Below are positions 15,660 to 22,681 of a DNA stretch of 37,844 bases, in pieces. The first letter of the stretch is position 1. Each line of letters begins with the position of its first letter. Source of the DNA: JBKBMT01 sp046295655 (GTDB taxonomy: Bacteria > Pseudomonadota > Alphaproteobacteria > Rhodobacterales > Rhodobacteraceae); contig JBKBMT010000024.1 of NCBI GenBank assembly GCA_046295655.1, forward strand, positions 1 through 37,844, given 5' to 3'. A model generated the notes under the pieces. That model made no database searches, had not been told where the DNA came from, and was given only the letters and a program-made list of their open reading frames with translations. A program made the translations under genes and the position numbers.

Positions 15660-17011
15660 CAGCGCAGCGCCCGCAGGCTGCCCGCCTCGCCGCGCCACAG
15701 CGAGTTACGCGCGCTTTCGGTGTCCGCGCCCACCCGGTCGATCTCGTCGAGGTCGTAGACCGACAGGATCGCGAGGTAATCCTCCATGATCTCCGAGGTA
15801 TAGGGCAGCATCAGCGCGCCGCACCGGCTGTCGCGGTAGATCCGTTCCAGCGGCAGGGATCTCAGCATCGACTGCCCGCCACAGGTGCGGATCGCCATGG
15901 CCGCGATTTCCTGCACGCCCTCCATCACCGAATACTGGGCGGCATACATCCGCATCACCTCGGCTTTCGACGGAAAGCCCTTGGCCTCGCCGAACGCCTG
16001 CCACCAGAGCGCGCGCATCTGCATGAGCCGCACATACATCTGCCCCACCGCATGGCGCTTGGTCGGATAGATGCGCCGGTCGATCGGCGGCAGGCCGGGC
16101 ACCTGCCCGCGCAGATAGGCGACGGTGAAATCGTAGGCCCCCTGCGCCACCCCCATGTAGGTGGGGCTGAGCGTGGCCATCATGTGCGGCCAGTTGGGCA
16201 GGGTCCTGATGAAGATGCCCCGCGGCATCATCAGGTCGTCCTCGGTCACGAAAACGTCCCTGAGCAGGAGGTCGCGGGAATTGGTGCCGCGCATCCCCAG
16301 CGGATCCCACTCGCCCACCACCTTCAGCCCCGGACGGTCCTTCGGCACGACGAAGATCATCGTGTCCTCGTGCCGCGGCTCCACACCCTCGAAATGCTCG
16401 GTGCAGACGATCGAGTAATAGTCGCAGTAGCCGGCGAGGCTGGCGAACTTCTTGACCCCGTTGATCAGCCAGCCGCCATCGACCTTCCGGCAATTGGTCT
16501 GGGCGGGTTTCGAGGTCCAGTTGGCGCCGCCCTCGGAAATCGGCTGGCTGTAAATACCGCGCTCGGCCACGGCGCGGCGGAACTGGCGCTCGCGCAGGGG
16601 CGCGAAGGCCGCGCGCTCCTCCGGCGTCAGGTTCGGCAGCTCGAACATGAACCGGCACCACATCATCGAGGACTGGTGCATGTTGAAGGTCAACGCGGTC
16701 GCGCCGCAGTGCTTGCCGATCTCGGCGCCGACCATGGCATATTCGCCCAGGGAGAACCCCATGCCGCCGAACTCCTGCGGAACGGTCAGGGTCAGGAAAC
16801 CGTGTTCGGCCAGGTCGCGGTAGTTCTCGACCGGAAAGGTCGCGTCGATGTCGAGCTGGCGCGCCCGGGGGGCGAAGCGCTCGCGCCCCAGCCGGTCGGC
16901 CAGGCGCAGCACCTCGATCACCTCGGGGCGGATGCGGCTGAGGTCGTAGTAGTCGGCGATGTCGCTGCCGGGCAGGCCGGTGGCAGGTGCGGGCGCGTCG
17001 AGAGGGCTCAT
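15659..17011 (-). CDS. Acyl-CoA-dehydrogenase-fold flavoprotein lacking the usual catalytic Glu
   Basis: A 450-residue protein of acyl-CoA dehydrogenase fold. It has an N-terminal helical domain, then TVPQEFGGMGFSLGEYAMVG, a middle beta domain (SQPISEGGANWTSKP, then WLINGVKKFASLAGYCDYY) and a C-terminal four-helix domain. In true dehydrogenases the C-terminal RIYEGTSEIQ supplies the base Glu. Here the same place reads LMLPYTSEIMED with no Glu. The alternative isovaleryl-CoA-dehydrogenase position also lacks Glu (NWPHMMATLSP). It may therefore be a flavin monooxygenase or oxidase of this fold rather than a dehydrogenase. The start at 17011 has GGAGG five bases upstream. A Met at 17032 would overlap the previous gene. 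It overlaps the hydrolase by one base. Confidence 0.85.
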   Translation of the reverse strand: MSPLDAPAPATGLPGSDIADYYDLSRIRPEVIEVLRLADRLGRERFAPRARQLDIDATFPVENYRDLAEHGFLTLTVPQEFGGMGFSLGEYAMVGAEIGKHCGATALTFNMHQSSMMWCRFMFELPNLTPEERAAFAPLRERQFRRAVAERGIYSQPISEGGANWTSKPAQTNCRKVDGGWLINGVKKFASLAGYCDYYSIVCTEHFEGVEPRHEDTMIFVVPKDRPGLKVVGEWDPLGMRGTNSRDLLLRDVFVTEDDLMMPRGIFIRTLPNWPHMMATLSPTYMGVAQGAYDFTVAYLRGQVPGLPPIDRRIYPTKRHAVGQMYVRLMQMRALWWQAFGEAKGFPSKAEVMRMYAAQYSVMEGVQEIAAMAIRTCGGQSMLRSLPLERIYRDSRCGALMLPYTSEIMEDYLAILSVYDLDEIDRVGADTESARNSLWRGEAGSLRALR

Positions 17012-17024
17012 CCTGACCTCCATC

Positions 17025-18071
17025 TCAGGCAAGCGCGCCCTGCAGGGCGCCGTCCTTCACGACGGTCTCGCCGTCGAGGGTGATCGTGCAGCGACGCATG
17101 GGCAGGTCGAAATGGCCCAGCGTGAAGCGGCCGGCATACTGGTTCGCCCCGGTGGACCACAGGAAGTTGCCGGCCCAGGCGCGGAACTCGGTCGCCTGCA
17201 TGTCGCGCTTGTCGTAGAGCGCGCCCGAGACCCAGCGCGCGCCGGGGTTCATGCCCCAGCCGACATGGCTGAGCCCATACGCGTTTCGGTCCTCCCACGC
17301 GTCCAGGTAGTCGCGGAACAGTTCGGCATCCAGCCCGTCGCCGCGGATCTCGGCGATGAAGTCGTTCTCCACCGTGATGTCGATGGGGGTCGCCAGGTAG
17401 GTCTTGAAGGTCAGGTTCATGTCCCCCGGCGCCATCACGATCCGGCCGTTGATCGTGCCGGGGCCGGGAAAGCACAGGCACAGCCCGCCCGGCCAGTGCG
17501 CCACCGCGCCGGGCCGCGTGGAAAAGCCCGCCGTCCCGCCGCAGGGGGCGTCGCGGATGTCGATGGTCAGGTCGGTGCCGGCGGCCGAGGTGACGCGCAT
17601 CAGGCTGGCACGGCGCAGCATCTCGATGCCCAGCTCCACCTTCTGGCCAAGCTCGGCGCGCGGCTCGGTCCGCTCCAGGATTTCGGGATGTTCGTTGCAG
17701 ACGACCAGCAGCCGGGCGCCGGCCTCCTCGATTTCGGGCCATTCCTCGGCGTGGATGATGCCCTCGACGGTGACATCGACGATCACCTCGACCCGCTTCA
17801 GCGCCTCGACCACGGCTCGGTTGTGCCGGATCGCAACACAGGTGCCGGTGGATTTCACCGGGACGGGCGCGGTCTGCGGGGGCGTGGTCAGGACGATCGC
17901 GTGATGTTCGGCCCCGAGATCGTGCAAGGCCAGGCGGGCGAGGTCGACCAGCACCGGGCGCGACTGGGTCTCCGCGAGGATCGCCACACTTGTGCCGGTT
18001 CCGATGCCGTTCAGCCGGAACACCCGCCGGAAGGCGTCGAGCCATTTGCCCTCGATGCGCTCCTGCAGCAT
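17025..18071 (-). CDS. NicX-like (2,5-dihydroxypyridine 5,6-dioxygenase family) metalloenzyme
   Basis: A 348-residue protein of the family that includes 2,5-dihydroxypyridine 5,6-dioxygenase NicX and resembles M29 aminopeptidases. As I recall NicX, the iron ligands are His265, His318 and Asp320. Here His269 in YGLSHVGWGMNPGARW, and His320 and Asp322 in LGHFDLPMRRC, sit at almost the same positions. The segment FRAWAGNFLWSTGANQYAG also matches the family. NicX opens a dihydroxypyridine ring between C5 and C6 using O2. This homologue probably opens a related electron-rich, perhaps nitrogen-containing, ring, although a peptidase-like hydrolytic role is not excluded. It is the first gene of the leftward operon, with a G-rich ribosome-binding site and a strong promoter upstream. 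Confidence 0.85.
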   Translation of the reverse strand: MLQERIEGKWLDAFRRVFRLNGIGTGTSVAILAETQSRPVLVDLARLALHDLGAEHHAIVLTTPPQTAPVPVKSTGTCVAIRHNRAVVEALKRVEVIVDVTVEGIIHAEEWPEIEEAGARLLVVCNEHPEILERTEPRAELGQKVELGIEMLRRASLMRVTSAAGTDLTIDIRDAPCGGTAGFSTRPGAVAHWPGGLCLCFPGPGTINGRIVMAPGDMNLTFKTYLATPIDITVENDFIAEIRGDGLDAELFRDYLDAWEDRNAYGLSHVGWGMNPGARWVSGALYDKRDMQATEFRAWAGNFLWSTGANQYAGRFTLGHFDLPMRRCTITLDGETVVKDGALQGALA

Positions 18072-18098
18072 CGCACCCCCCCGTGCGGCGAAACCTTA

Positions 18099-18139
18099 CT
18101 TTACGGTTCAGTAAAGATTTCCGGGTCCACAGCTGTCAA
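18099..18139 (-). promoter_or_regulatory. Promoter and candidate TetR operator of the NicX-like operon
   Basis: On the minus strand a perfect TTGACA -35 box (18139-18134), an 18-base spacer and TTTACT (18115-18110) lie about 40 bases before the start at 18071. The -10 element lies inside an inverted repeat CTTTAC-N6-GTAAAG (18099-18116), which also contains TTACT-N9-AGTAA. Overlap of an operator-like dyad with -10 is the usual layout for repression by a TetR protein. One is encoded in the operon at 13696-14370. Confidence 0.7.
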
Positions 18140-18158
18140 GCGGGTTCTCGACGGAAAT

Positions 18159-18959
18159 TCACGATCCGTCGTCGGCGGGCTTCCTGTCGCCGCCACCGGT
18201 TCCGGCAAGTTGCCGGACCAGCGTGGAAAGTTCCGTCGGGAACGGGAAGACGATGGTCGAGTTCCTCTCGCCCGCGATCTGCGCCAGGGTGTTGAGATAG
18301 CGCAACTGCATCGCCTCGGGGCGGGTCGAGAGCATCTCTGCGGCCTCAACCAGCTTGGCCGCGGCCTGCTGTTCGCCCTCGGCGTTGATGATCCGGGCGC
18401 GCCGCTCGCGCTCGGCCTCGGCCTGGCGGGCGATGGCGCGGATCATGCTTTCGTTGATGTCCACATGCTTGATCTCGACATTGGTCACCTTGATGCCCCA
18501 GGCATCGGTCTGGGCGTCGAGGATCTCCTGAATGTCGTTGTTCAGCTTGTCGCGCTCGGCCAGCATCTCGTCCAGTTCGTGCTTGCCCAGCACCGAGCGC
18601 AAGGTGGTCTGGGCAAGCTCCGAGGTGGCCTGCATGAAGTTCTCGACCTGAATCACCGCCCTGGCCGGATCGACCACGCGGAAGTAGATCACCGCATTGA
18701 CCCGGACCGAGACGTTGTCGTGGCTGATCACGTCCTGGCTCGGCACGTCGAGTACCAGAACCCGCAGGTCCGCCCGAACCATCTGCTGCACGAAGGGGAT
18801 GATGAGGATCAGCCCCGGCCCCTTGACCGAGGTGAAGCGGCCGAGCGTGAACACCACCCCGCGCTCGTATTCCCGCAGGATCCTGATCGCCGAGCCGAGG
18901 AAGCCCAGCACCAGCGCGATCAGCACGATGTAGAAGGCGAAATCGCCGAAGATATCCAT
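18159..18959 (-). CDS. Slipin (stomatin-like SPFH/band-7 membrane protein)
   Basis: A 266-residue protein. A hydrophobic hairpin-like segment (residues about 9-26) is followed by the SPFH domain: REYERGVVFTLGRF, GPGLILIIPFVQ, LDVPSQDVISHDNVSVRVNA and TLRSVLGKHELDEMLAERDK. A charged helical region (ARQAEAERERRARIINAEGE) then drives oligomerisation. Slipins form ring-like assemblies on the inner membrane. The upstream gene encodes an NfeD-type protease, the standard partner: NfeD cuts the C-terminal hydrophobic part of stomatins. Three bases separate the genes, and AGGAGG lies inside the end of nfeD, so the two are co-expressed. Length and architecture are normal. Confidence 0.93.
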   Translation of the reverse strand: MDIFGDFAFYIVLIALVLGFLGSAIRILREYERGVVFTLGRFTSVKGPGLILIIPFVQQMVRADLRVLVLDVPSQDVISHDNVSVRVNAVIYFRVVDPARAVIQVENFMQATSELAQTTLRSVLGKHELDEMLAERDKLNNDIQEILDAQTDAWGIKVTNVEIKHVDINESMIRAIARQAEAERERRARIINAEGEQQAAAKLVEAAEMLSTRPEAMQLRYLNTLAQIAGERNSTIVFPFPTELSTLVRQLAGTGGGDRKPADDGS

Positions 18960-18962
18960 ACG

Positions 18963-20438
18963 TCAGACCTCCTGCCTGTCGCCGCGGGCAGGTTGCCCGG
19001 CGGCCCGCAGCGTTTCCCCACCGGGAGCGACCCGCAGCGTCAGCCCCTCGATCCCGGTGACCCGCACCCGTTCGCCGGGGCGCAGCGGTGCGTCGGCCTC
19101 GGCCTTCCAGCGCTCGCCGTGCACGCAGACATGCCCGCGCGTCCCGCGCCAGTCGCGGACCTCGGCCGACAGCCCGACCAGTTCCTCGGCCCCCGTCGTG
19201 ACCCGCGCCTTCCACGACGCGACGGCCATCCGCCCGACCAGGACCGAAAAGGCCGCCCCGGCAACCAGGACCGCCGCGAGTGCGGCCCATGACACTTCGA
19301 TCCCCGGCACATCGGTGTCGATCAGCATCGTCCCGCCCAGCACCACCGCAACCGCCCCGCCGATCCCGAGGATGCCGAACGACGGCGAGAATGCCTCGGC
19401 CAGGATCAGCGCGAGCCCGAGCAGGATCAGCGCGACACCGGCATAGCTGACCGGCAGGACCGACAGCGCATAGAGCCCGGTCAGAAGGCTGATGCCGCCG
19501 ATCGTGCCCGGGATCAGCGTGCCGGGATTGAACAGTTCGAACACGATCCCGTAGAAGCCGACGACCATCAGCAGGATCGCGACGTTCGGGTTGGTGATCA
19601 CGGCAAGCAGGCGCGTGCGCCAGTCGGGCTCGACCTCGACGACCGCGAGTCCGGCGGTCGCAAGCGTGACCTCCGCGCCATCGACCTCGACCACGCGGCC
19701 GTCGGCCAGTGCCAGAAGTTCGGCGGTGTCGCGGGCGACGAAGTCGATCACCCCGGCCTCGGCGGCCTCCCGGGCGGTCATGGTCGCGGCCTCGCGCACC
19801 GCGCGCTCGGCGAAATCGGCATCCCGGCCGCGCAGGTCAGCAAGCCCCCGGATCGAGGCCACCGCATCGTTGATCGCCTTGGCCGCGGCGGCGTTCGGCG
19901 GGCGCTGTCGGGCGGGATCGCGCGGGCGTTCTTCTGCGCCGTTCGCGGTCTCGGGCGTGGTTTCCCCGGGCCGGTCCCCATCCTCATCGCTGCCGCCGAA
20001 GGGCATCCCGCCACCGATGGCGACCGGGGTTGCCGCGCCCAGCCGTGTGCTCGGCGCCATTGCCGCGACATGGGCGGCGTAGAGGATGTAGGTTCCGGCA
20101 CTTGCCGCCCGGGCCCCGCTTGGCGCGACATGGACCGCGACCGGCACCGGCGAAGCGAGGATCGCCTTGACGATGTCGTTCATCGAGGTTTCAAGCCCGC
20201 CGGGCGTGTCCATGCGGATGATGACGAGACCGGCATCGCGCTCCGCCGCAACGGCGATGCCGCGGACGACGTAATCGGCCGTCGCCGGGCTTACGGCATC
20301 GGCAAGGGTCAGCAGCACCGCATCGCGGCCCCTCTCGCCCTGCGCCGAAAGCGCGAGCGCACCGGTCAGCATCGCGGCAAAAAAGAATGCCAGCCGCAGC
20401 ATGCGCCAGGAATTCCGCCTGCCGGTTGCGGCAGTCAT
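18963..20438 (-). CDS. NfeD-family membrane-bound serine protease
   Basis: About 490 residues. An N-terminal signal or anchor (LRLAFFFAAMLTGALALSA) precedes a ClpP-like periplasmic protease domain: RMDTPGGLETSMNDI, then the nucleophile loop SGARAASAGTYIL. The partner Lys is probably the one in KAINDAVASIRGL. An Asp/Glu/Pro-rich insert splits the domain near residues 150-185. Four or five membrane segments follow, starting near ILLMVVGFYGIVFELFNPG. The C-terminal soluble OB-fold (NfeD domain) reads ELVGLSAEVRD. It is partnered with the slipin immediately downstream. The start is uncertain: the ATG at 20438 has GAGGG eight bases upstream, whereas the ATG at 20453 has no clear site. Likely role is membrane protein quality control. 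Confidence 0.9.
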   Translation of the reverse strand: MTAATGRRNSWRMLRLAFFFAAMLTGALALSAQGERGRDAVLLTLADAVSPATADYVVRGIAVAAERDAGLVIIRMDTPGGLETSMNDIVKAILASPVPVAVHVAPSGARAASAGTYILYAAHVAAMAPSTRLGAATPVAIGGGMPFGGSDEDGDRPGETTPETANGAEERPRDPARQRPPNAAAAKAINDAVASIRGLADLRGRDADFAERAVREAATMTAREAAEAGVIDFVARDTAELLALADGRVVEVDGAEVTLATAGLAVVEVEPDWRTRLLAVITNPNVAILLMVVGFYGIVFELFNPGTLIPGTIGGISLLTGLYALSVLPVSYAGVALILLGLALILAEAFSPSFGILGIGGAVAVVLGGTMLIDTDVPGIEVSWAALAAVLVAGAAFSVLVGRMAVASWKARVTTGAEELVGLSAEVRDWRGTRGHVCVHGERWKAEADAPLRPGERVRVTGIEGLTLRVAPGGETLRAAGQPARGDRQEV

Positions 20439-20507
20439 GGCCTGTGCCCTCATGGCAGCGGGACGAACCCACCGGTTCTCAGGTTAACATAGGGCGGACC
20501 GGCGCCC

Positions 20508-20521
20508 CAACCGATCGGTTG
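20508..20521. repeat. 14-bp perfect palindrome between nfeD and hutC
   Basis: CAACCGATCGGTTG is perfectly self-complementary. It lies 55-85 bases upstream of the nfeD start and downstream of hutC, next to a second short dyad (GTGA-CA-TCAC at 20521-20530). It could be an operator for nfeD-slipin. No clear promoter boxes accompany it. Confidence 0.5.
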
Positions 20522-20559
20522 TGACATCACGACGCCGTCAGCGGCTCCGGCGGCCCCGG

Positions 20560-21249
20560 TCACAGCCGCGTCTCGACCCGATGTCCTTCGGCATAGGTCA
20601 GTCGTGCCGCGGTGATCGGCGTCGGACCCGCCCAGGTGGTACGGTCGAGCGTCAGAAGCGCGGTGCCGGGCGCACAGCCCAGGTGACCGGCGACTGTCGC
20701 ATCCGCCGCGACCGCGCCGAAGGCCACGTCACCGCCCGAAAAGGCGGTGTTGCGCACCAGCCATTCGTTGGCGCTGAGGGTGGCGAAATCGGCCGTGCCC
20801 ACGCCCTCCACCGCCGGGTTGATCCAGCGATCCTCCAGACAGAAGGGCGCGCCGTCGGCAGTGTGCAGAGCGAGGACGTGCAGAAACCGGGTGTCGGCAG
20901 GACGTTTCAGCGCGGCCCGGACCGCCGGCGGCAACACCGTCTCGCGCGCCGACAGCAGCCGGTAACTGGCGCGCATGCCGCGCGCCTCGATATCCTGCCG
21001 TATGATCGGGATCTCGAAGGTTGCCTTGCGGACGGGGGTTTCCGAAAGCCGCGTGCCGCCCTTGCGCCGCCGTTCCAGATAGCCGGCGGCGGCCAGTTCG
21101 CGCAGGGCGCGGTTGACGGTCGCGCGGGCACAGCCGAGTTCGCGCGCCAGCGCCTCCTCGTCGGGAATCCGGGCGCCGGGCGTCCATTCGCGGCTGCGGA
21201 TCCGGCGCAGCGCCTCGTCCTGAACCGCCTGCCAGGTCATTGCCGGCAT
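20560..21249 (-). CDS. hutC: Histidine utilisation repressor HutC (GntR family)
   Basis: A 229-residue GntR/HutC-type regulator. The N-terminal winged helix is clear (WTPGARIPDEEALARELG, then CARATVNRALRELAAAGYLE, residues about 22-60). It is followed by a UTRA effector domain (residues about 75-229) with HVLALHTADGAPFCLEDRWI. HutC represses hut genes and is released by urocanate. It lies four bases after hutF on the same strand, so hutF-hutC form one leftward transcript. The candidate operator is the dyad at 22641-22654 between hutF and hutI. A start at an in-frame ATG three codons later is possible. Confidence 0.95.
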   Translation of the reverse strand: MPAMTWQAVQDEALRRIRSREWTPGARIPDEEALARELGCARATVNRALRELAAAGYLERRRKGGTRLSETPVRKATFEIPIIRQDIEARGMRASYRLLSARETVLPPAVRAALKRPADTRFLHVLALHTADGAPFCLEDRWINPAVEGVGTADFATLSANEWLVRNTAFSGGDVAFGAVAADATVAGHLGCAPGTALLTLDRTTWAGPTPITAARLTYAEGHRVETRL

Positions 21250-21253
21250 CGGT

Positions 21254-22615
21254 CTAGTCCAGCAGCCGTGTCATCGCCGCGCGGAAGCCTGCCTCGATCC
21301 GCTCGCGCGCAGGGTGGCGGCCGCCGCGCACCACATGCCGCCCCGCTGCCCATACCTCCTGCACCAGACGGTCGTCGCGGGCGAAGATCCAGGTGTCGAG
21401 CGCCAGGTCGCCCGTCCGCCCGGCCATATCGGGGTGATCGTCGTCCAGCGCCACCAGATCGGCCAGCCGCCCGACCTCGATTGTGCCTGCCGCGCGGCCC
21501 GCCGCCCGCGCCCCGCCCTCGGCGGCGCACTGGAGCAGGACCCGGCCGGTGGACCGATCGGCGGTGGCCAGCGCCGCGCGCGACCGGGCGCCCAGCCGCT
21601 GGGAATAGTCGAGCGTGCGCAACTCTTCCGACAGGGCGACGCGGATGTTGCTGTCGCTGCCGACGCCCCAGCGCCCGCCTGCCGCGGCGAAGGCAACGGC
21701 ATCGAAGATCCCGTCGCCCAGCGAGCTTTCGGTGATCGGGCAAAGCCCCGCGACCGCGCCCGAGGCCGCCAGCCCGAGGGTCTCGTGCCGTTCCATCTGG
21801 GTGCAGTGGATCAGGCACCAGCGCCCGTCCACGGCGTGGTTCTGCAACAGCCACTCGACCGGCCGCGCCCCCAGATGCGCCTGAACCTGTTCGACCTCGG
21901 CCACCTGTTCGGCCAGATGCATGTGGAAAGGGGCTGCGGGCCGCAGACCCGCCGCTCCTGCCAGCGCTTCGGGCGTCACCGCGCGCAGCGAATGGGGTGC
22001 GACCCCCACGAGGGTATCCGCAGGAAGGCCGCGCACCGCCGCCTCGGCCCCCTCGACCAGCCGGGCGAAGCGGTCGGGGTCGTTGCCGAACCGGTCCTGT
22101 CCCGCCACCAGCGCCCGCCCGTCCAGCCCGCCCTGCATGTAGAGCACCGGCAGCAGCGTCAGGCCGATGCCGACCGCCCCGGCGGCCGCCGCGACCCGCG
22201 CCGACATCTCGGCCAGATCCCCGTAGGGCCGGCCGCCGGGCGCATGGTGCAGATAGTGGAACTCGGCCACCGCGGCATAGCCCGCCTCGGCCATCTCCAG
22301 AAAGGCCATGGCGGTGATCGCCTCGACATCCTCGGGCGTCAGCCGGTCGAGGAAGGCATACATCTGCGCGCGCCACGTCCAGAAGCTGTCGCGCGGGTCG
22401 GGACCGCGGTGTTCGGTCAGCCCGGCCATTGCACGCTGGAAGCCGTGGCTGTGCAGGTTCGCGGGCGCGGGCAGCAGGATGCCGACCCGCCGCACCGTCG
22501 CTTCGGGAACCGTGCCGGCCGAAACCGCCGCGATCCGGTCGCCCGCCAGCCGCACCGTCACGTCCCGCGCCCAGCCATCGGCCAGAAGCGCCTGCCGGGC
22601 CCAGATCGTCGTCAT
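21254..22615 (-). CDS. hutF: Formimidoylglutamate deiminase HutF
   Basis: A 453-residue amidohydrolase. The metal-binding NLHSHGFQRAMAGLTE (HxH), the later HMHLAEQVAEVE, HCTQME and GVGSDSNIRVALSEELRTLD are all characteristic of HutF. The enzyme converts N-formimidoyl-L-glutamate to N-formyl-L-glutamate and ammonia, which then needs HutG deformylase, present at 25371. Together they define the five-step histidine route. A perfect AGGAGG lies five bases before the ATG. It is transcribed divergently from hutI, with hutC downstream. Length matches the family (about 450). Confidence 0.95.
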   Translation of the reverse strand: MTTIWARQALLADGWARDVTVRLAGDRIAAVSAGTVPEATVRRVGILLPAPANLHSHGFQRAMAGLTEHRGPDPRDSFWTWRAQMYAFLDRLTPEDVEAITAMAFLEMAEAGYAAVAEFHYLHHAPGGRPYGDLAEMSARVAAAAGAVGIGLTLLPVLYMQGGLDGRALVAGQDRFGNDPDRFARLVEGAEAAVRGLPADTLVGVAPHSLRAVTPEALAGAAGLRPAAPFHMHLAEQVAEVEQVQAHLGARPVEWLLQNHAVDGRWCLIHCTQMERHETLGLAASGAVAGLCPITESSLGDGIFDAVAFAAAGGRWGVGSDSNIRVALSEELRTLDYSQRLGARSRAALATADRSTGRVLLQCAAEGGARAAGRAAGTIEVGRLADLVALDDDHPDMAGRTGDLALDTWIFARDDRLVQEVWAAGRHVVRGGRHPARERIEAGFRAAMTRLLD

Positions 22616-22627
22616 CGCCGCCTCCTG

Positions 22628-22656
22628 TTGACAGGAATAATATGTGCATACATAAT
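22628..22656 (+). promoter_or_regulatory. Promoter of hutI-H-G operon
   Basis: TTGACA (22628-22633), a 17-base spacer and CATAAT (22651-22656) match the sigma70-type consensus at six and five positions. They sit about 25-55 bases before the hutI ATG at 22682. The spacer contains the operator-like dyad at 22641-22654. Confidence 0.75.
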
Positions 22657-22664
22657 AGCGCCAA
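22637..22664 (-). promoter_or_regulatory. Possible divergent promoter of hutF-hutC
   Basis: On the minus strand TTGGCG (22664-22659), 16 bases, then TATTAT (22642-22637) precede hutF by about 22 bases. It overlaps the hutI promoter, so one bound repressor could block both directions. Confidence 0.5.
22641..22654. promoter_or_regulatory. Candidate HutC operator
   Basis: TATGTGCATACATA contains the inverted arms TATGT and ACATA separated by four bases. It resembles the TGTATA/TACA-type dyads bound by HutC in pseudomonads. It overlaps elements of both divergent hut promoters. Confidence 0.6.
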
Positions 22665-22681
22665 CAGCGGGGGAATCAAGC

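Noticed and set aside
18149..18171. CGACGG/CCGTCG inverted repeat around the slipin stop as a terminator
   Set aside because: The arms are only six bases with an 11-base loop and no U run. It is probably chance.
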